Positions 7,752 to 17,510 of a stretch of DNA of 64,000 nucleotides are shown here, one piece after another. Under the pieces are notes generated by a model. It was not told the DNA's origin. It searched no databases and saw nothing but the letters and a program-made list of their open reading frames with translations. The DNA comes from Cupriavidus necator A5-1 (GTDB taxonomy: Bacteria; Pseudomonadota; Gammaproteobacteria; Burkholderiales; Burkholderiaceae): the NCBI RefSeq assembly GCF_000744095.1, contig NZ_JQLI01000008.1:930001-994000 (forward strand), given 5' to 3'. Position 1 is the stretch's first letter; each line of letters opens with the position of its first letter. The position numbers and the translations under genes are program-made.

Positions 7752-9250
7752 CGCTGGCCCACCGTGGCGGTGGCCGCGTCCCCGGTGCTTCCTGTGGTGG
7801 CATCCCCAAGCGCCTGCGGATGCCAGCCTCCGCCCAGCGCCTTGATCAGCACCACCGCCGCCGTGTACTGGCGCCCGGTGATCGTCAGTGCCGTGCGTTC
7901 GGCAGTGTAGGCGCTGGTCTGCGCCGTCAACACGTCGAGCAGGCCGGCGGTGCCGGCGCGGTAGCGATTGTTGACCAGCACCAGCGCCTCGCGCGCCGAG
8001 CGCAGCGCGTCGTTCTGCACCACCGCTTCCTGCTCCAGCAGCCGCTGCGCGGCGAGGTTGTCCTCGACTTCCTGGAACGCCGTCAGCACGGTCTGGCGGT
8101 AGTTGGCGACGGTCTGGTCGTAGACCGCCACCGCCTGTGACTTGGCCGCGCTGCGCAGGCCACCGTCGAACAGCGTGCCCGCCAGGCCGGCGCCGATCGA
8201 CCAGATGCGGTCGGGCAGCGATACCCAGCGCGCCAGCGTGCTGGCGGTCAGCCCGCCGCTGGCCGACAGCGACAGCGTCGGGTAGTAAGCCGCCTGCGCC
8301 ACGCCGATCTGCGCATTGGCCGACGCCATGCGGCGCTCGGCCGCGCCGATGTCGGGGCGGCGCTCCAGCAGTTCCGACGGCACCGCCGCGGGGACAAGCG
8401 GTGGCGCTGCACGAAACTCGTCGGCGTCCAGCGACAGCGCCGCGGGTGGCTTGCCGACCAGGATGGCGATGGCGTGCTCGAGCTGCGCGCGCGTAATCTG
8501 GATGTCGATCTGCTGCGCCTGCGCGCTCTTGAGCTGGGTCTCTGACTGCAGCACGTCCGAGCGCTGCGCGGTGCCGGCGGCGTACTGGTTCTGCACCAGC
8601 TGCAAGGACTTCGCGTAGTCCGCCACGGTGCGGTCCAGCAGCGCCTTCTGCGCATCGGCCACGCGCAGCAGGAAATAGCTCTGCGCCAGCGTTGCCTGCG
8701 TCGATAGCAGCGCCGATGCCAGATCGGCCTGGCTCGCTTGCGCGCTCGCTTCGCTGCTCTCCACCTGGCGTCGCACGCGGCCCCACACATCGATTTCCCA
8801 CGTCGCGCCCAGCGTCACACTCTGCCCGTTTAGCGTATTGCCGCTGGCGCTTCGCGCGCGCGAAGCGCCGGCCTGCGCGTCGACGATCGGGAAAAAGCCG
8901 GCGCGCGCCGCCTGCAGCGCGGCCACGGCCTGGCGGTACTGCGCCTCGGCGGCCTTGATGTTCTGGTTCGAGATCTGCACCTCGGACATCAGCGCATCGA
9001 GCTGGCTGTCGCCGAACACCTTCCACCAGTCGGCGCGTGCGGTCGCGTCCTGCGGCTCGGCGGTCTTCCAGTCGCCGCGCCAGGTGGTGGCATCGGCCGT
9101 GCCCGCCGTGCCATCGGCCTCCTTGAACGCCTCCGACACGGGTGCGTCCGGGCGCTTGTAGTCGGGGCCCACCGCACAGCCGGCCAGCAGCAGCGTGCAG
9201 GCCAGCGGCACCGGCAGGGCATGGGTCAGGAAACGGGTAAAAGCATTCAT
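7748..9250 (-). CDS. outer membrane factor of the RND efflux system (NodT/OprM type lipoprotein)
   Basis: 500 residues from the ATG at 9250. The signal peptide ends in a lipobox (LLLAGC, lipidation Cys25), immediately followed by AVGPDYKRP, the standard NodT-family N-terminus. Two OEP repeats follow (roughly 70-260 and 290-480), giving a trimeric TolC-like channel. It is the last gene of a four-gene minus-strand set (fusion protein, two RND pumps, this channel), 17 bp after the second pump gene. The tail VGQR has no further domain. It provides the outer-membrane exit duct. Confidence 0.93.
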   Translation of the reverse strand: MNAFTRFLTHALPVPLACTLLLAGCAVGPDYKRPDAPVSEAFKEADGTAGTADATTWRGDWKTAEPQDATARADWWKVFGDSQLDALMSEVQISNQNIKAAEAQYRQAVAALQAARAGFFPIVDAQAGASRARSASGNTLNGQSVTLGATWEIDVWGRVRRQVESSEASAQASQADLASALLSTQATLAQSYFLLRVADAQKALLDRTVADYAKSLQLVQNQYAAGTAQRSDVLQSETQLKSAQAQQIDIQITRAQLEHAIAILVGKPPAALSLDADEFRAAPPLVPAAVPSELLERRPDIGAAERRMASANAQIGVAQAAYYPTLSLSASGGLTASTLARWVSLPDRIWSIGAGLAGTLFDGGLRSAAKSQAVAVYDQTVANYRQTVLTAFQEVEDNLAAQRLLEQEAVVQNDALRSAREALVLVNNRYRAGTAGLLDVLTAQTSAYTAERTALTITGRQYTAAVVLIKALGGGWHPQALGDATTGSTGDAATATVGQR

Positions 9251-9267
9251 GTCGAGTCTTCGCAAAT

Positions 9268-12200
9268 CTAGACGGCAGCCGGCTGGTCCGGCGTGCCAGT
9301 ACCACGGCGGCGCTGGCGCCAGGCCTTGACCTTCAGGCGCCAGCGGTCCAGCGTCAGGTAGACCACCGGCGTGGTGTACAGCGTCAGCAGCTGGCTTACC
9401 ACCAGCCCGCCGACAATGGAGATGCCCAGCGGCGCGCGCAGCTCGGCGCCGTCGCCGCGGCCGATCGCCAGCGGCACCGCACCCAGCAGCGCGGCCATGG
9501 TGGTCATCAGGATCGGGCGGAAGCGCAGCAGGCAGGCGCGGTAGATGGCGTCGCGCGGCGACAGCCCCTCGCGCCGTTCGGCATCGATGGCGAAGTCGAT
9601 CATCATGATGGCGTTCTTCTTGACGATGCCGATCAGCAGGATCACGCCGATCAGCGCGATGATGCTGAAGTCGGTCTTCGACGCCAGCAGCGCCAGCAGC
9701 GCGCCGACGCCCGCCGACGGCAGCGTCGACAGGATCGTCAGCGGGTGCACATAGCTTTCATACAGCACGCCCAGCACGATATAGATCGTGATCAGCGCCG
9801 CCAGGATCAGGACCGGCTGGCTCTTGAGCGAGTCCTGGAACGCCTTGGCGCCGCCCTGGAAGTTGGCGCGCAGGGTCTCCGGCACGCCGATGCGCGCCAT
9901 CTCGCGCGTGACGGCATCGGTCGCCTGCGACAGCGACATGCCCTCGGCCAGGTTGAACGAGATCGTCGACGCCGCGAACTGCCCCTGGTGGTTCACGCCC
10001 AGCGGCGTGCTGGTCGGCACCACGCGCGAGAACGCCGCCAGCGGCACGCGGTTGCCGTTGCCGGTGACCACGTAGATGTCCTTGAGCGCGTTCGGGCCCT
10101 GCAGGTATTCCTGGCTCAGCTCCATCACCACGCGGTACTGGTTGAGCGGGTGGTAGATTGTGGACACCAGCCGCTGGCCGAAGGCATCGTTGAGCACCGC
10201 ATCGATCTGCTGCGCGGTCACGCCCAGGCGCGAGGCCGCATCGCGGTCGATGATCACCGAGGTCTGCAGGCCCTTGTCGTTGGTATCGGTATCGATATCC
10301 TCCAGCCCTTTCAGGTTGGACAGCGCCGCCCGCACCTTGGGCTCCCACACTCGCAGCACCTCAAGGTCGTCGGACTGCAGCGTGAACTGGTACTGCGAGC
10401 TGCTCTGCCGCCCGCCGATGCGAATGTCCTGCACCGACTGCAGGAACAGGCTCGCACCCGGCTCCTTGGCCAGCTTGCCGCGCAGCCGCGCAATGATCGC
10501 GTCGGCGGATTCCTTGCGCTCGGACAGCGGCTTGAGCGTGACGAACATCTGCCCGGTATTGCGCTGCGAGCCGCCGGTAAAGCCGGTCACGTTGTCCACC
10601 GCCGGATCCGAGCGCACGATCTTGATAAAGCTGTCGAGCTTGCCCTGCATGGCCTGGAACGAGGTGGCCTGGTCGGCGCGGATAAAGCCGATCAGCCGGC
10701 CGGTGTCCTGCTGCGGGAAGAAGCCCTTGGGCACGATCACGTACAGGTACACGTTGAGCGCGATGGTGGCGATCAGCACCAGCCACACCAGCGGGCTCAG
10801 GCGCAGCGCCGTGGACAGCGAGCGCGCATAGCCGTCGTGCAGCCACTGGAACATGCGCTCGGTGGCGCGGAAGAAGCGTCCCTGCTTCTCCGGTTCGGCA
10901 GGGCGCAGCAGGCGCGCGCACATCATGGGCGTGGTAGTCAGCGACACCACCAGCGACACCAGAATCGCCACCGACAGCGTGATCGCGAACTCCTGGAACA
11001 GCCGCCCGACGATGCCGCCCATCATCAGCAGCGGAATGAATACCGCGATCAGCGACAGGCTCATCGACAGCACCGTGAAGCCCACTTCGCGCGCACCGCG
11101 CAGCGCCGCGGCGAGTGGCTTCATGCCTTCCTCGATATGGCGCGAGATGTTCTCCAGCACCACGATGGCATCGTCGACCACGAAACCGGTGGCAATCGTC
11201 AGCGCCATCAGCGACAGGTTGTTCAGCGAGAACCCCGCCAGGTACATCACCGAGAAGGTGCCGATCAGCGACACCGGCACCGCCACGCTTGGGATAAAGG
11301 TCGCGCGCACATTGCGCAGGAACACGAACACCACCATGATCACCAGCGCCACCGAGATCATCAGCGTGTGCTCGACCTCGCGCAGCGAGGCGCGGATGGT
11401 GGGCGTGCGGTCCATCATCACGTCCATCGAGATCGCCGCCGGGATCATTTTCTGCAGCTGCGGCAGCATCTCGTTGACGCGGTCGACGGTCTCGATGATG
11501 TTGGCGCCCGGCGAGCGGTTCAGCACCAGCAGCACCGACGGCTTGCCGTTGGCCGAACCGGCGTTGCGGATGTCCTGCACCGAGTCGACCACATTGGCCA
11601 CGTCGCGCAGCCGCACCGGCACCGCGAACGAGTTTGGCCCGCTGGTGGCGCTGGTGCCACCGGTGGCGCCGCTGGTAATGGTGGTGGTACCGCTGCTGGT
11701 GGTCAGCGTGGTCACGGTGACGCCGTTGACCACCTTGGTGCTGACGCCGCCGCTGGCGGCGGCGTTGGCGGTGCTGGCAATCAGCGCGCCCGCCGATGTC
11801 GACGAGAAGGTCCCCGGCGTGGCGTAGCGGATGATCAGCGGCATGTAGTCTTCCGCCTTCATCGCCTGGTCGTTGGCGTAGACCTGCCAGTTGCTGGTAG
11901 CGTTTTCCAGCGTGCCCAGCGGCCGGTTGGCGTTGGTCGCGCTGATGGTGTTGCGCACGTCCTCCAGCGAGATGCCATAGTTGTTCAGCGCGGTGGGGTT
12001 CAGTTCGACCCGCACCGCCGGCAGCGAGGCGCCGCCGATGGTGACCTGGCCCACGCCGTCCACCTGCGACAGCTTCTGCGCCAGGATGGTCGAGGCCGCG
12101 TCGTACAGCTGGCCGCGCGTCATCGTCGGGGACGTGAGCGCGATGATCATGATCGGCGCGTCGGCCGGGTTGACCTTGCGGTAGGTCGGGTTGTTGGGCA

Positions 12201-12567
12201 GGCTGGTCGGCAGCGTGGCGCGCGAGGCATTGATCGCGGCCTGCACGTCGCGCGCGGCGCCGTCGATATTGCGCGACAGGTCGAACTGCAGCGTCACGCG
12301 GGTCGAGCCGAGCGAACTGCTCGACGTGATCTCGGTCACGCCGGCGATCGTGCCGAGCGCCCGCTCCAGCGGCGTGGCCACGGTAGCGGCCATGGTCTCG
12401 GGGCTGGCGCCGGGCAGCGAGGCCGACACCGAGATGGTCGGGAAGTCCACCTGCGGCAGCGGCGACACCGGCAGCAGCCGCAGCGCGGCCAGCCCCGCCA
12501 GCAGGATGCCGAGCGTCAGCAGCGCGGTCGCGACCGGCCGGTGGATAAAGGCAGCCGAGAGGTTCAT
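9268..12567 (-). CDS. RND efflux pump subunit, MdtC/MuxC type, with extra periplasmic insertion
   Basis: 1099 residues, about 60 longer than MdtC homologues. The typical RND layout is present: first helix and porter loop, the proton-relay helix with adjacent aspartates (GFVVDDAIVVLENI), the second large periplasmic loop and the final six helices (GIVKKNAIMMIDFA). Residues about 251-314 are an inserted Ser/Thr/Ala/Gly-rich stretch in the first periplasmic domain, absent from the neighbouring paralogue. It starts within the stop of the upstream pump gene (ATGA overlap). The two RND subunits would form a hetero-trimer, as in MdtBC. Substrates are unknown. Confidence 0.92.
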   Translation of the reverse strand: MNLSAAFIHRPVATALLTLGILLAGLAALRLLPVSPLPQVDFPTISVSASLPGASPETMAATVATPLERALGTIAGVTEITSSSSLGSTRVTLQFDLSRNIDGAARDVQAAINASRATLPTSLPNNPTYRKVNPADAPIMIIALTSPTMTRGQLYDAASTILAQKLSQVDGVGQVTIGGASLPAVRVELNPTALNNYGISLEDVRNTISATNANRPLGTLENATSNWQVYANDQAMKAEDYMPLIIRYATPGTFSSTSAGALIASTANAAASGGVSTKVVNGVTVTTLTTSSGTTTITSGATGGTSATSGPNSFAVPVRLRDVANVVDSVQDIRNAGSANGKPSVLLVLNRSPGANIIETVDRVNEMLPQLQKMIPAAISMDVMMDRTPTIRASLREVEHTLMISVALVIMVVFVFLRNVRATFIPSVAVPVSLIGTFSVMYLAGFSLNNLSLMALTIATGFVVDDAIVVLENISRHIEEGMKPLAAALRGAREVGFTVLSMSLSLIAVFIPLLMMGGIVGRLFQEFAITLSVAILVSLVVSLTTTPMMCARLLRPAEPEKQGRFFRATERMFQWLHDGYARSLSTALRLSPLVWLVLIATIALNVYLYVIVPKGFFPQQDTGRLIGFIRADQATSFQAMQGKLDSFIKIVRSDPAVDNVTGFTGGSQRNTGQMFVTLKPLSERKESADAIIARLRGKLAKEPGASLFLQSVQDIRIGGRQSSSQYQFTLQSDDLEVLRVWEPKVRAALSNLKGLEDIDTDTNDKGLQTSVIIDRDAASRLGVTAQQIDAVLNDAFGQRLVSTIYHPLNQYRVVMELSQEYLQGPNALKDIYVVTGNGNRVPLAAFSRVVPTSTPLGVNHQGQFAASTISFNLAEGMSLSQATDAVTREMARIGVPETLRANFQGGAKAFQDSLKSQPVLILAALITIYIVLGVLYESYVHPLTILSTLPSAGVGALLALLASKTDFSIIALIGVILLIGIVKKNAIMMIDFAIDAERREGLSPRDAIYRACLLRFRPILMTTMAALLGAVPLAIGRGDGAELRAPLGISIVGGLVVSQLLTLYTTPVVYLTLDRWRLKVKAWRQRRRGTGTPDQPAAV

Positions 12568-15500
12568 CGCTGCACCGGCTCCTGCGGGCCAGGCGGTTCG
12601 TCGCCCGTGCCGCCTTCCTCAGGATCGCCAAAGCGCCGCTTGCGCCAGCCCTTCACGCGCGTGGCCACGCGGTCGAACGCCAGGTAGATCACCGGCGTGG
12701 TGAACAGCGTCAGCACCTGGCTGACCAGCAGGCCGCCCACCATGGTCACACCCAGCGGCCGGCGCAGCTCGCTGCCGATGCCGGAACCCAGCATCAGCGG
12801 CAGTGCCGCCAGCAGGGCCGCCATGGTGGTCATCAGGATCGGGCGGAAGCGCAGCAGGCAGGCCTGGAAGATCGCGTCGCGCGGGCGCATGCCGCCTTCG
12901 CGCTCTGCCTCGAGCGCGAAGTCGATCATCATGATCGCGTTCTTCTTGACGATACCGATCAGCAGGATGATGCCGATGATCGCAATGATGCCCAGGTCCT
13001 GGCCTGCCACCAGCAGCGCCAGCAGCGCGCCCACGCCCGCCGACGGCAGCGTCGACAGGATGGTGACCGGGTGGATGGTGCTTTCATACAGCACGCCCAG
13101 CACGATATACATCGTCACCACCGCCGCCAGGATCAGCCACAGTGTGTTCGACAGCGAGGCGCGGAACGCCAGCGCGGCGCCCTGGAAGCTGGTTTGCATC
13201 GAGATCGGCAGGCCCAGCTCGTGCTCGACCTGGGTGATCTTGTCGACCGCGGCGCCCAGCGATTCGCCATGCGCCAGGTTGAACGAGATCGTCGCCGCCG
13301 GGAACTGGCCCTGGTGGTTGACCACCAGCGGGCCGGTGCGCTCGGTGATGCGCGCGAATGAGCCCAGCGGCACCTGGCCGCCCGAGGAGGAGGGCAGGCG
13401 CAGGTCGGCCAGCGACTGCGGGCTCTTGCGGAACTCGGGCATGGTTTCCAGCACCACGCGGTACTGGCTCGACTGCGTGAAGATGGTCGACACCAGCCGC
13501 TGGCCGAAGGCGCTGTACAGCGCGCTGTCGATCACCGCGGTGGTGATGCCGAAGCGCGCCGCGGCGTCGCGGTCGATTTCGACATAGGCGCGCAGGCCGT
13601 TGTTCTGCTGGTCGCTGGTGACGTCGCGCAACTCGGGTTCCTGGCGCAGGCGTTCCACCAGCTTCGGTACCCACGTGGCCAGCGTCTCGGGATCGGGATC
13701 TTCCACCGTGAACTGGTACTGCGTGCGCGATACCTTGTCTTCGATGGTCAGGTCCTGCACCGGCTGCGTGAACAGCGACACGCCACCGAGTTCATGCACC
13801 GCCTGCTGCAGGCGCTGTGTCACCACCTCGATCGGATCGCGATCGCCCTTGGGCTTGAGGTTGATCAGCATGCGCCCGGCGTTGAGCGTGGTGTTGGTGC
13901 CGTCCACGCCGATAAACGACGACATGCTCTCCACCGCCGGGTCCTGCATCACCACCTTGGCCACTGCCTGCTGCTTGCGTGCCATGGCGTCGAATGAGGT
14001 GGTCTGCGCGGCCTCGGTAATGCCCTGGATCACGCCGGTGTCCTGCACCGGGAAGAAGCCCTTGGGCACCAGCAGGTAAAGCAGCACGGTCAGCACCAGC
14101 GTGGCCACTGCCACCACCAGCGTCGCCTTCTGGCGATCGAGCACCCAGTCCAGCGCGCGGCCGTAGCGCTCGATCACGTTGTCGAAGAAGCGGCCGGTGG
14201 TGCGGTGGAACCGCGACAGCTTTTCTTCCGGCACATGGTGCAGCAGGCGCGCGCACATCATCGGCGTGAGCGTCAGCGACACCACCGCCGAGATCAGGAT
14301 CGACACCGCCAGCGTGATCGCGAACTCGCGGAACAGCCGGCCGACCACGTCGCCCATGAACAGCAGCGGGATCAGCACCGCCACCAGCGAGAAGGTCAGC
14401 GAGATGATGGTGAAGCCGATCTGTTTCGAGCCCTTGAGCGCCGCCTCCATCGGCGAATCGCCTTTCTCGATGTAGCGCATGATGTTCTCGATCATCACGA
14501 TCGCATCATCGACCACGAAGCCGGTGGCGATCGTCAGCGCCATCAGCGTCAGGTTGTTGATCGAGAACCCGGCCAGGTACATCACGCCGAAGGTGCCCAC
14601 CAGCGACAGCGGCACCGCCACGCCCGGGATGATGGTGGCGGGCACGTTGCGCAGGAACAGGAAGATCACCAGCACCACCAGCGCGATCGCCAGCAGTAGC
14701 TCGAACTGCACGTCCTCGACCGAGGCGCGGATGGTGGTGGTGCGGTCGGTCAGCAGCTGCACGTGGACCGACGCCGGTAGCGCACTCTGCAGTTGCGGCA
14801 GCAGGGTCTTGATGCGGTCCACCACCTCGATCACGTTCGCCCCGGGCTGGCGCTGGATATTCAGCACGATCGCGGGCTTGTCGTTGGCCCACGCGGCCAG
14901 GCGGCTGTTCTCGGGGCCGTCGACGATGTCGGCCACGTCGGTGATGCGGATCGGCGCGCCGTTCTTGTAGCCCAGGATGATCTGGCGGTACTCGTCGGCG
15001 GAGCGAAGCTGGTCGTTGGCGTCGATGGTGGAGGCGCGCGCGGGCCCGTCGAAGCTGCCCTTGGCGCCATTGACGTTGGACGACCCGATCGCGGTGCGCA
15101 GGTCGTCGATCGACATGTCCAGCGAAGCCAGCGCGGTCGGGTTGGCCTGGATGCGCACCGCGGGGCGCTGGCCGCCGCTGATGGTGACCAGCCCCACGCC
15201 CTGGATCTGCGAGATCTTCTGCGCCACGCGCGTGTCGACCATGTCCTGCAGCTTGGGCAGCGGCATGGTGTCGGAGGTCATGGCGATGGTCATGATCGGC
15301 GCGTCGGCCGGGTTGACCTTGCTGTAGACCGGCGGCATCGGCAGGTCGGACGGCAGTAGGTTGCTGCCTGCATTGATCGCGGCCTGGACTTCCTGCTCGG
15401 CCACGTCCAGCGGCAGCGTCAGCTCGAACTGCAGCGTGATCACCGAGGCGCCGCCCGACGAGGACGACGACATCTGCTTCAGGCCCGGCATCTGGCCAAA

Positions 15501-15710
15501 CTGGCGCTCCAGCGGCGCGGTCACCGACGAAGTCATCACGTCCGGGCTGGCGCCGGGGTAGAGCGTGGTGACCTGGATGGTCGGGTAGTCCACTTCGGGC
15601 AGCGCCGACAGCGGCAGCAGCCGGTAGGCCACCAGCCCGGACAGCAGGATGGCCAGCATCAGCAACGCCGTGGCGACCGGGCGCTCGATGAAGAGGCGTG
15701 AGGGGTTCAT
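12564..15710 (-). CDS. RND efflux pump subunit, MdtB/MuxB type
   Basis: 1048 residues, the normal RND size. It starts MNPSRLFIERPVATALLMLA, and the transmembrane proton-relay segment carries the paired aspartates (GFVVDDAIVMIENI). Two large periplasmic loops flank that half. The C-terminal tail after the last helix is Lys/Arg- then Glu/Pro-rich. It lies 9 bp after the fusion-protein gene and overlaps the next pump gene by 4 bp, so the three are one operon. Two RND genes in tandem after one fusion protein is the MdtABC-type arrangement, associated with bile salts, novobiocin and similar hydrophobic compounds. Confidence 0.93.
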   Translation of the reverse strand: MNPSRLFIERPVATALLMLAILLSGLVAYRLLPLSALPEVDYPTIQVTTLYPGASPDVMTSSVTAPLERQFGQMPGLKQMSSSSSGGASVITLQFELTLPLDVAEQEVQAAINAGSNLLPSDLPMPPVYSKVNPADAPIMTIAMTSDTMPLPKLQDMVDTRVAQKISQIQGVGLVTISGGQRPAVRIQANPTALASLDMSIDDLRTAIGSSNVNGAKGSFDGPARASTIDANDQLRSADEYRQIILGYKNGAPIRITDVADIVDGPENSRLAAWANDKPAIVLNIQRQPGANVIEVVDRIKTLLPQLQSALPASVHVQLLTDRTTTIRASVEDVQFELLLAIALVVLVIFLFLRNVPATIIPGVAVPLSLVGTFGVMYLAGFSINNLTLMALTIATGFVVDDAIVMIENIMRYIEKGDSPMEAALKGSKQIGFTIISLTFSLVAVLIPLLFMGDVVGRLFREFAITLAVSILISAVVSLTLTPMMCARLLHHVPEEKLSRFHRTTGRFFDNVIERYGRALDWVLDRQKATLVVAVATLVLTVLLYLLVPKGFFPVQDTGVIQGITEAAQTTSFDAMARKQQAVAKVVMQDPAVESMSSFIGVDGTNTTLNAGRMLINLKPKGDRDPIEVVTQRLQQAVHELGGVSLFTQPVQDLTIEDKVSRTQYQFTVEDPDPETLATWVPKLVERLRQEPELRDVTSDQQNNGLRAYVEIDRDAAARFGITTAVIDSALYSAFGQRLVSTIFTQSSQYRVVLETMPEFRKSPQSLADLRLPSSSGGQVPLGSFARITERTGPLVVNHQGQFPAATISFNLAHGESLGAAVDKITQVEHELGLPISMQTSFQGAALAFRASLSNTLWLILAAVVTMYIVLGVLYESTIHPVTILSTLPSAGVGALLALLVAGQDLGIIAIIGIILLIGIVKKNAIMMIDFALEAEREGGMRPRDAIFQACLLRFRPILMTTMAALLAALPLMLGSGIGSELRRPLGVTMVGGLLVSQVLTLFTTPVIYLAFDRVATRVKGWRKRRFGDPEEGGTGDEPPGPQEPVQR

Positions 15711-15719
15711 GCGTTGTCC

Positions 15720-17171
15720 TTACTGCTGCGCGCCGCCGGCCGGCGGGGCGCTGGCGCCGGCCTGGCGGTGGCGGCGGTGCTCGGCCGCCGCGCCCGACGC
15801 TGCCGCGCCGCTGGCATCGCCGTGCGCACCGCTGGCGCCGCCCCCGCCGCCACCATCGCGGCGCCGGCCGCGTGCGCGCGGCTGGCTGGCCGGCACCACC
15901 GCGGCGGCGCGCGCGGCCGGGTCCACGGCTTCGACCGTCATGCCTTCCTTGAGCCGGTCGGCACCGTCGATCACCACGCGCTGGCCAGGCTCCAGGCCCT
16001 TGAGCACCGCGTTGCGGCTGCCGTCGCCCGGCCCGAGCGTGACCACCTGCACCTTGACCTTGCTGTTGTCGTCGACCGTGTAGACGAACGTGCCTTGCTG
16101 GCCGCGCTGGATCGCCGCCACCGGGATCACGGTGGCGTCCTTGAGCGTATCGACGCGCGTGCGCACGTTGACGAACTGGTTGGGGAACAGCATGCCGTCG
16201 GCATTGGGGAAGACCGCCTTGAGCTTGACCGTGCCGGTGGTGGTGTCGATCTGGTTGTCGGTGGTCAGCAGCGTGCCTTCGCCGAGCTGGTTGCGCACCT
16301 GGCGGTCCCACGCCTGTACCGGCAGCTCTTCGCCGGCGTTGAGCTTCTTCAGCACCGAGGGCAGGTTGTCTTCGGGGATGGTGTACATCACGGCGATGGG
16401 CTGGATCTGCGTGATCAGCGCGATGCCGTTGGTGTCGCTGGTGTTGACGATATTGCCCGGGTCGACCTGGCGCAGGCCGATGCGGCCCGACACCGGCGCC
16501 ACGATCTTCGTATAGCCCAGCTGCAGGCGCGCGTTGGCGACGTTGCCCTGGTCGGTCTTGACCACGCCCTCATACTGGCGCACCAGCGCGTCCTGGGTGT
16601 CGACCTGCTGCTTGGAGATCGAGTCCTGGCCCAGCAGCGTGCGGTAGCGCTGCTGGTCGAGCCTCGCGTTCTGCAACAGCGCCTGGTCGCGCGCCAGCTG
16701 GCCGACCGCCTGGTCCAGCGCCGCCTGGAACGGGCGCGGGTCGATCTCGGCCAGCACGTCGCCGGCCTTGACCATCTGGCCTTCCTTGAACAGCACCTTC
16801 AGCAGCGGTCCGGACACCTGCGCGCGCACGGTCACGTTGGAGACCGGCGTGACGTTGCCGAGGCCGTTGAGCACCACGTCCATGTCGCGCCTGGCGACCT
16901 CGGCCACCACCACCGGCGAGCGCGGCATGCCTGCACCGCCCGGGCCCCCGTGTGCGCCGGGACCGCTGGCGCCACCCGGCGCGCCCGCAGTGCTGGCAGG
17001 TGTCGGGCTGCGGTGGGCGTACCAGTACCAGACACCGCCCGCCAGCACCAGTACCAGCACGGCGGCGTAGAGCCGGCGGCGCGAGGCGCGCCGCGGCGGC
17101 TCGCTTTCAGGCGGGCGGGGGGACGGAGACGACGGGGAGGGGGTAGGTTGGCCTTGTTCGGGGTTGGACAT
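15720..17171 (-). CDS. RND membrane fusion protein, MdtA type
   Basis: 483 residues from the ATG at 17171; earlier in-frame codons would give an implausible Ala/Arg-rich leader. A Pro/Ser-rich cytoplasmic N-terminus is followed by a single helix (LYAAVLVLVLAGGVWYW), then the lipoyl, alpha-hairpin and beta-barrel domains of the HlyD/MdtA family (VRAQVSGPLLKVLFKEGQ and GPLLKVL...PVSGRIGLRQVDPGN halves). The C-terminal 60 residues are low-complexity Gly/Ala/Arg. First gene of the efflux operon, divergent from a two-component system that probably controls it. Confidence 0.92.
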   Translation of the reverse strand: MSNPEQGQPTPSPSSPSPRPPESEPPRRASRRRLYAAVLVLVLAGGVWYWYAHRSPTPASTAGAPGGASGPGAHGGPGGAGMPRSPVVVAEVARRDMDVVLNGLGNVTPVSNVTVRAQVSGPLLKVLFKEGQMVKAGDVLAEIDPRPFQAALDQAVGQLARDQALLQNARLDQQRYRTLLGQDSISKQQVDTQDALVRQYEGVVKTDQGNVANARLQLGYTKIVAPVSGRIGLRQVDPGNIVNTSDTNGIALITQIQPIAVMYTIPEDNLPSVLKKLNAGEELPVQAWDRQVRNQLGEGTLLTTDNQIDTTTGTVKLKAVFPNADGMLFPNQFVNVRTRVDTLKDATVIPVAAIQRGQQGTFVYTVDDNSKVKVQVVTLGPGDGSRNAVLKGLEPGQRVVIDGADRLKEGMTVEAVDPAARAAAVVPASQPRARGRRRDGGGGGGASGAHGDASGAAASGAAAEHRRHRQAGASAPPAGGAQQ

Positions 17172-17510
17172 GTCCGCAAATCCTGGGAGCGGCGCGCGCG
17201 GCGCGCCGGCAGTGTTCGGCTGGCAAGTGGCGATGCAGCAGTATGCCGCAACGCAAACAGCGCCGGCCCGGGCGCGCGCCTCGGTGCTACGCGGGGCCGG
17301 CGGCGGGCCGGCAAGTGCCGTGCGGCGCGCATACGCGTGGCGCCGGAGGCAAGTCATGTGGCAAGGATAATGTGCGGGCCCGGGGGCCCGTATTTCGGCG
17401 CCCGGCGGTTTTATTACAGCGGATTACCAGCGCCCCGGGTGTAACCTCCGGAAACAAAACCGCCCGGCCAATCCGGCGTGTGCGCCGCCCGGGCTGACTA
17501 TCATGTGCCT
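17172..17510. promoter_or_regulatory. divergent control region between efflux operon and two-component genes
   Basis: 339 bp without a gene. Two 10-bp direct repeats, ATTACAGCGG (17413-17422) and ATTACCAGCG (17423-17432), abut each other. That is the spacing OmpR-family response regulators use, and makes them the best operator candidate. A perfect inverted repeat CGGGCCC-GG-GGGCCCG lies at 17375-17390, just after a possible -10 box GGATAAT. No T-run follows, so it is not a clear terminator. Confidence 0.55.

Noticed and set aside
9745..12687. Long open frame antisense to the RND pump gene
   Set aside because: It mirrors the pump coding sequence with a low-complexity Arg/His/Gln composition and no recognisable domain.
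17375..17390. Terminator at the CGGGCCC inverted repeat
   Set aside because: The stem is perfect but short and lacks a T-run on either strand. It lies just after a promoter-like sequence in a divergent region, so an operator or no function is more likely.
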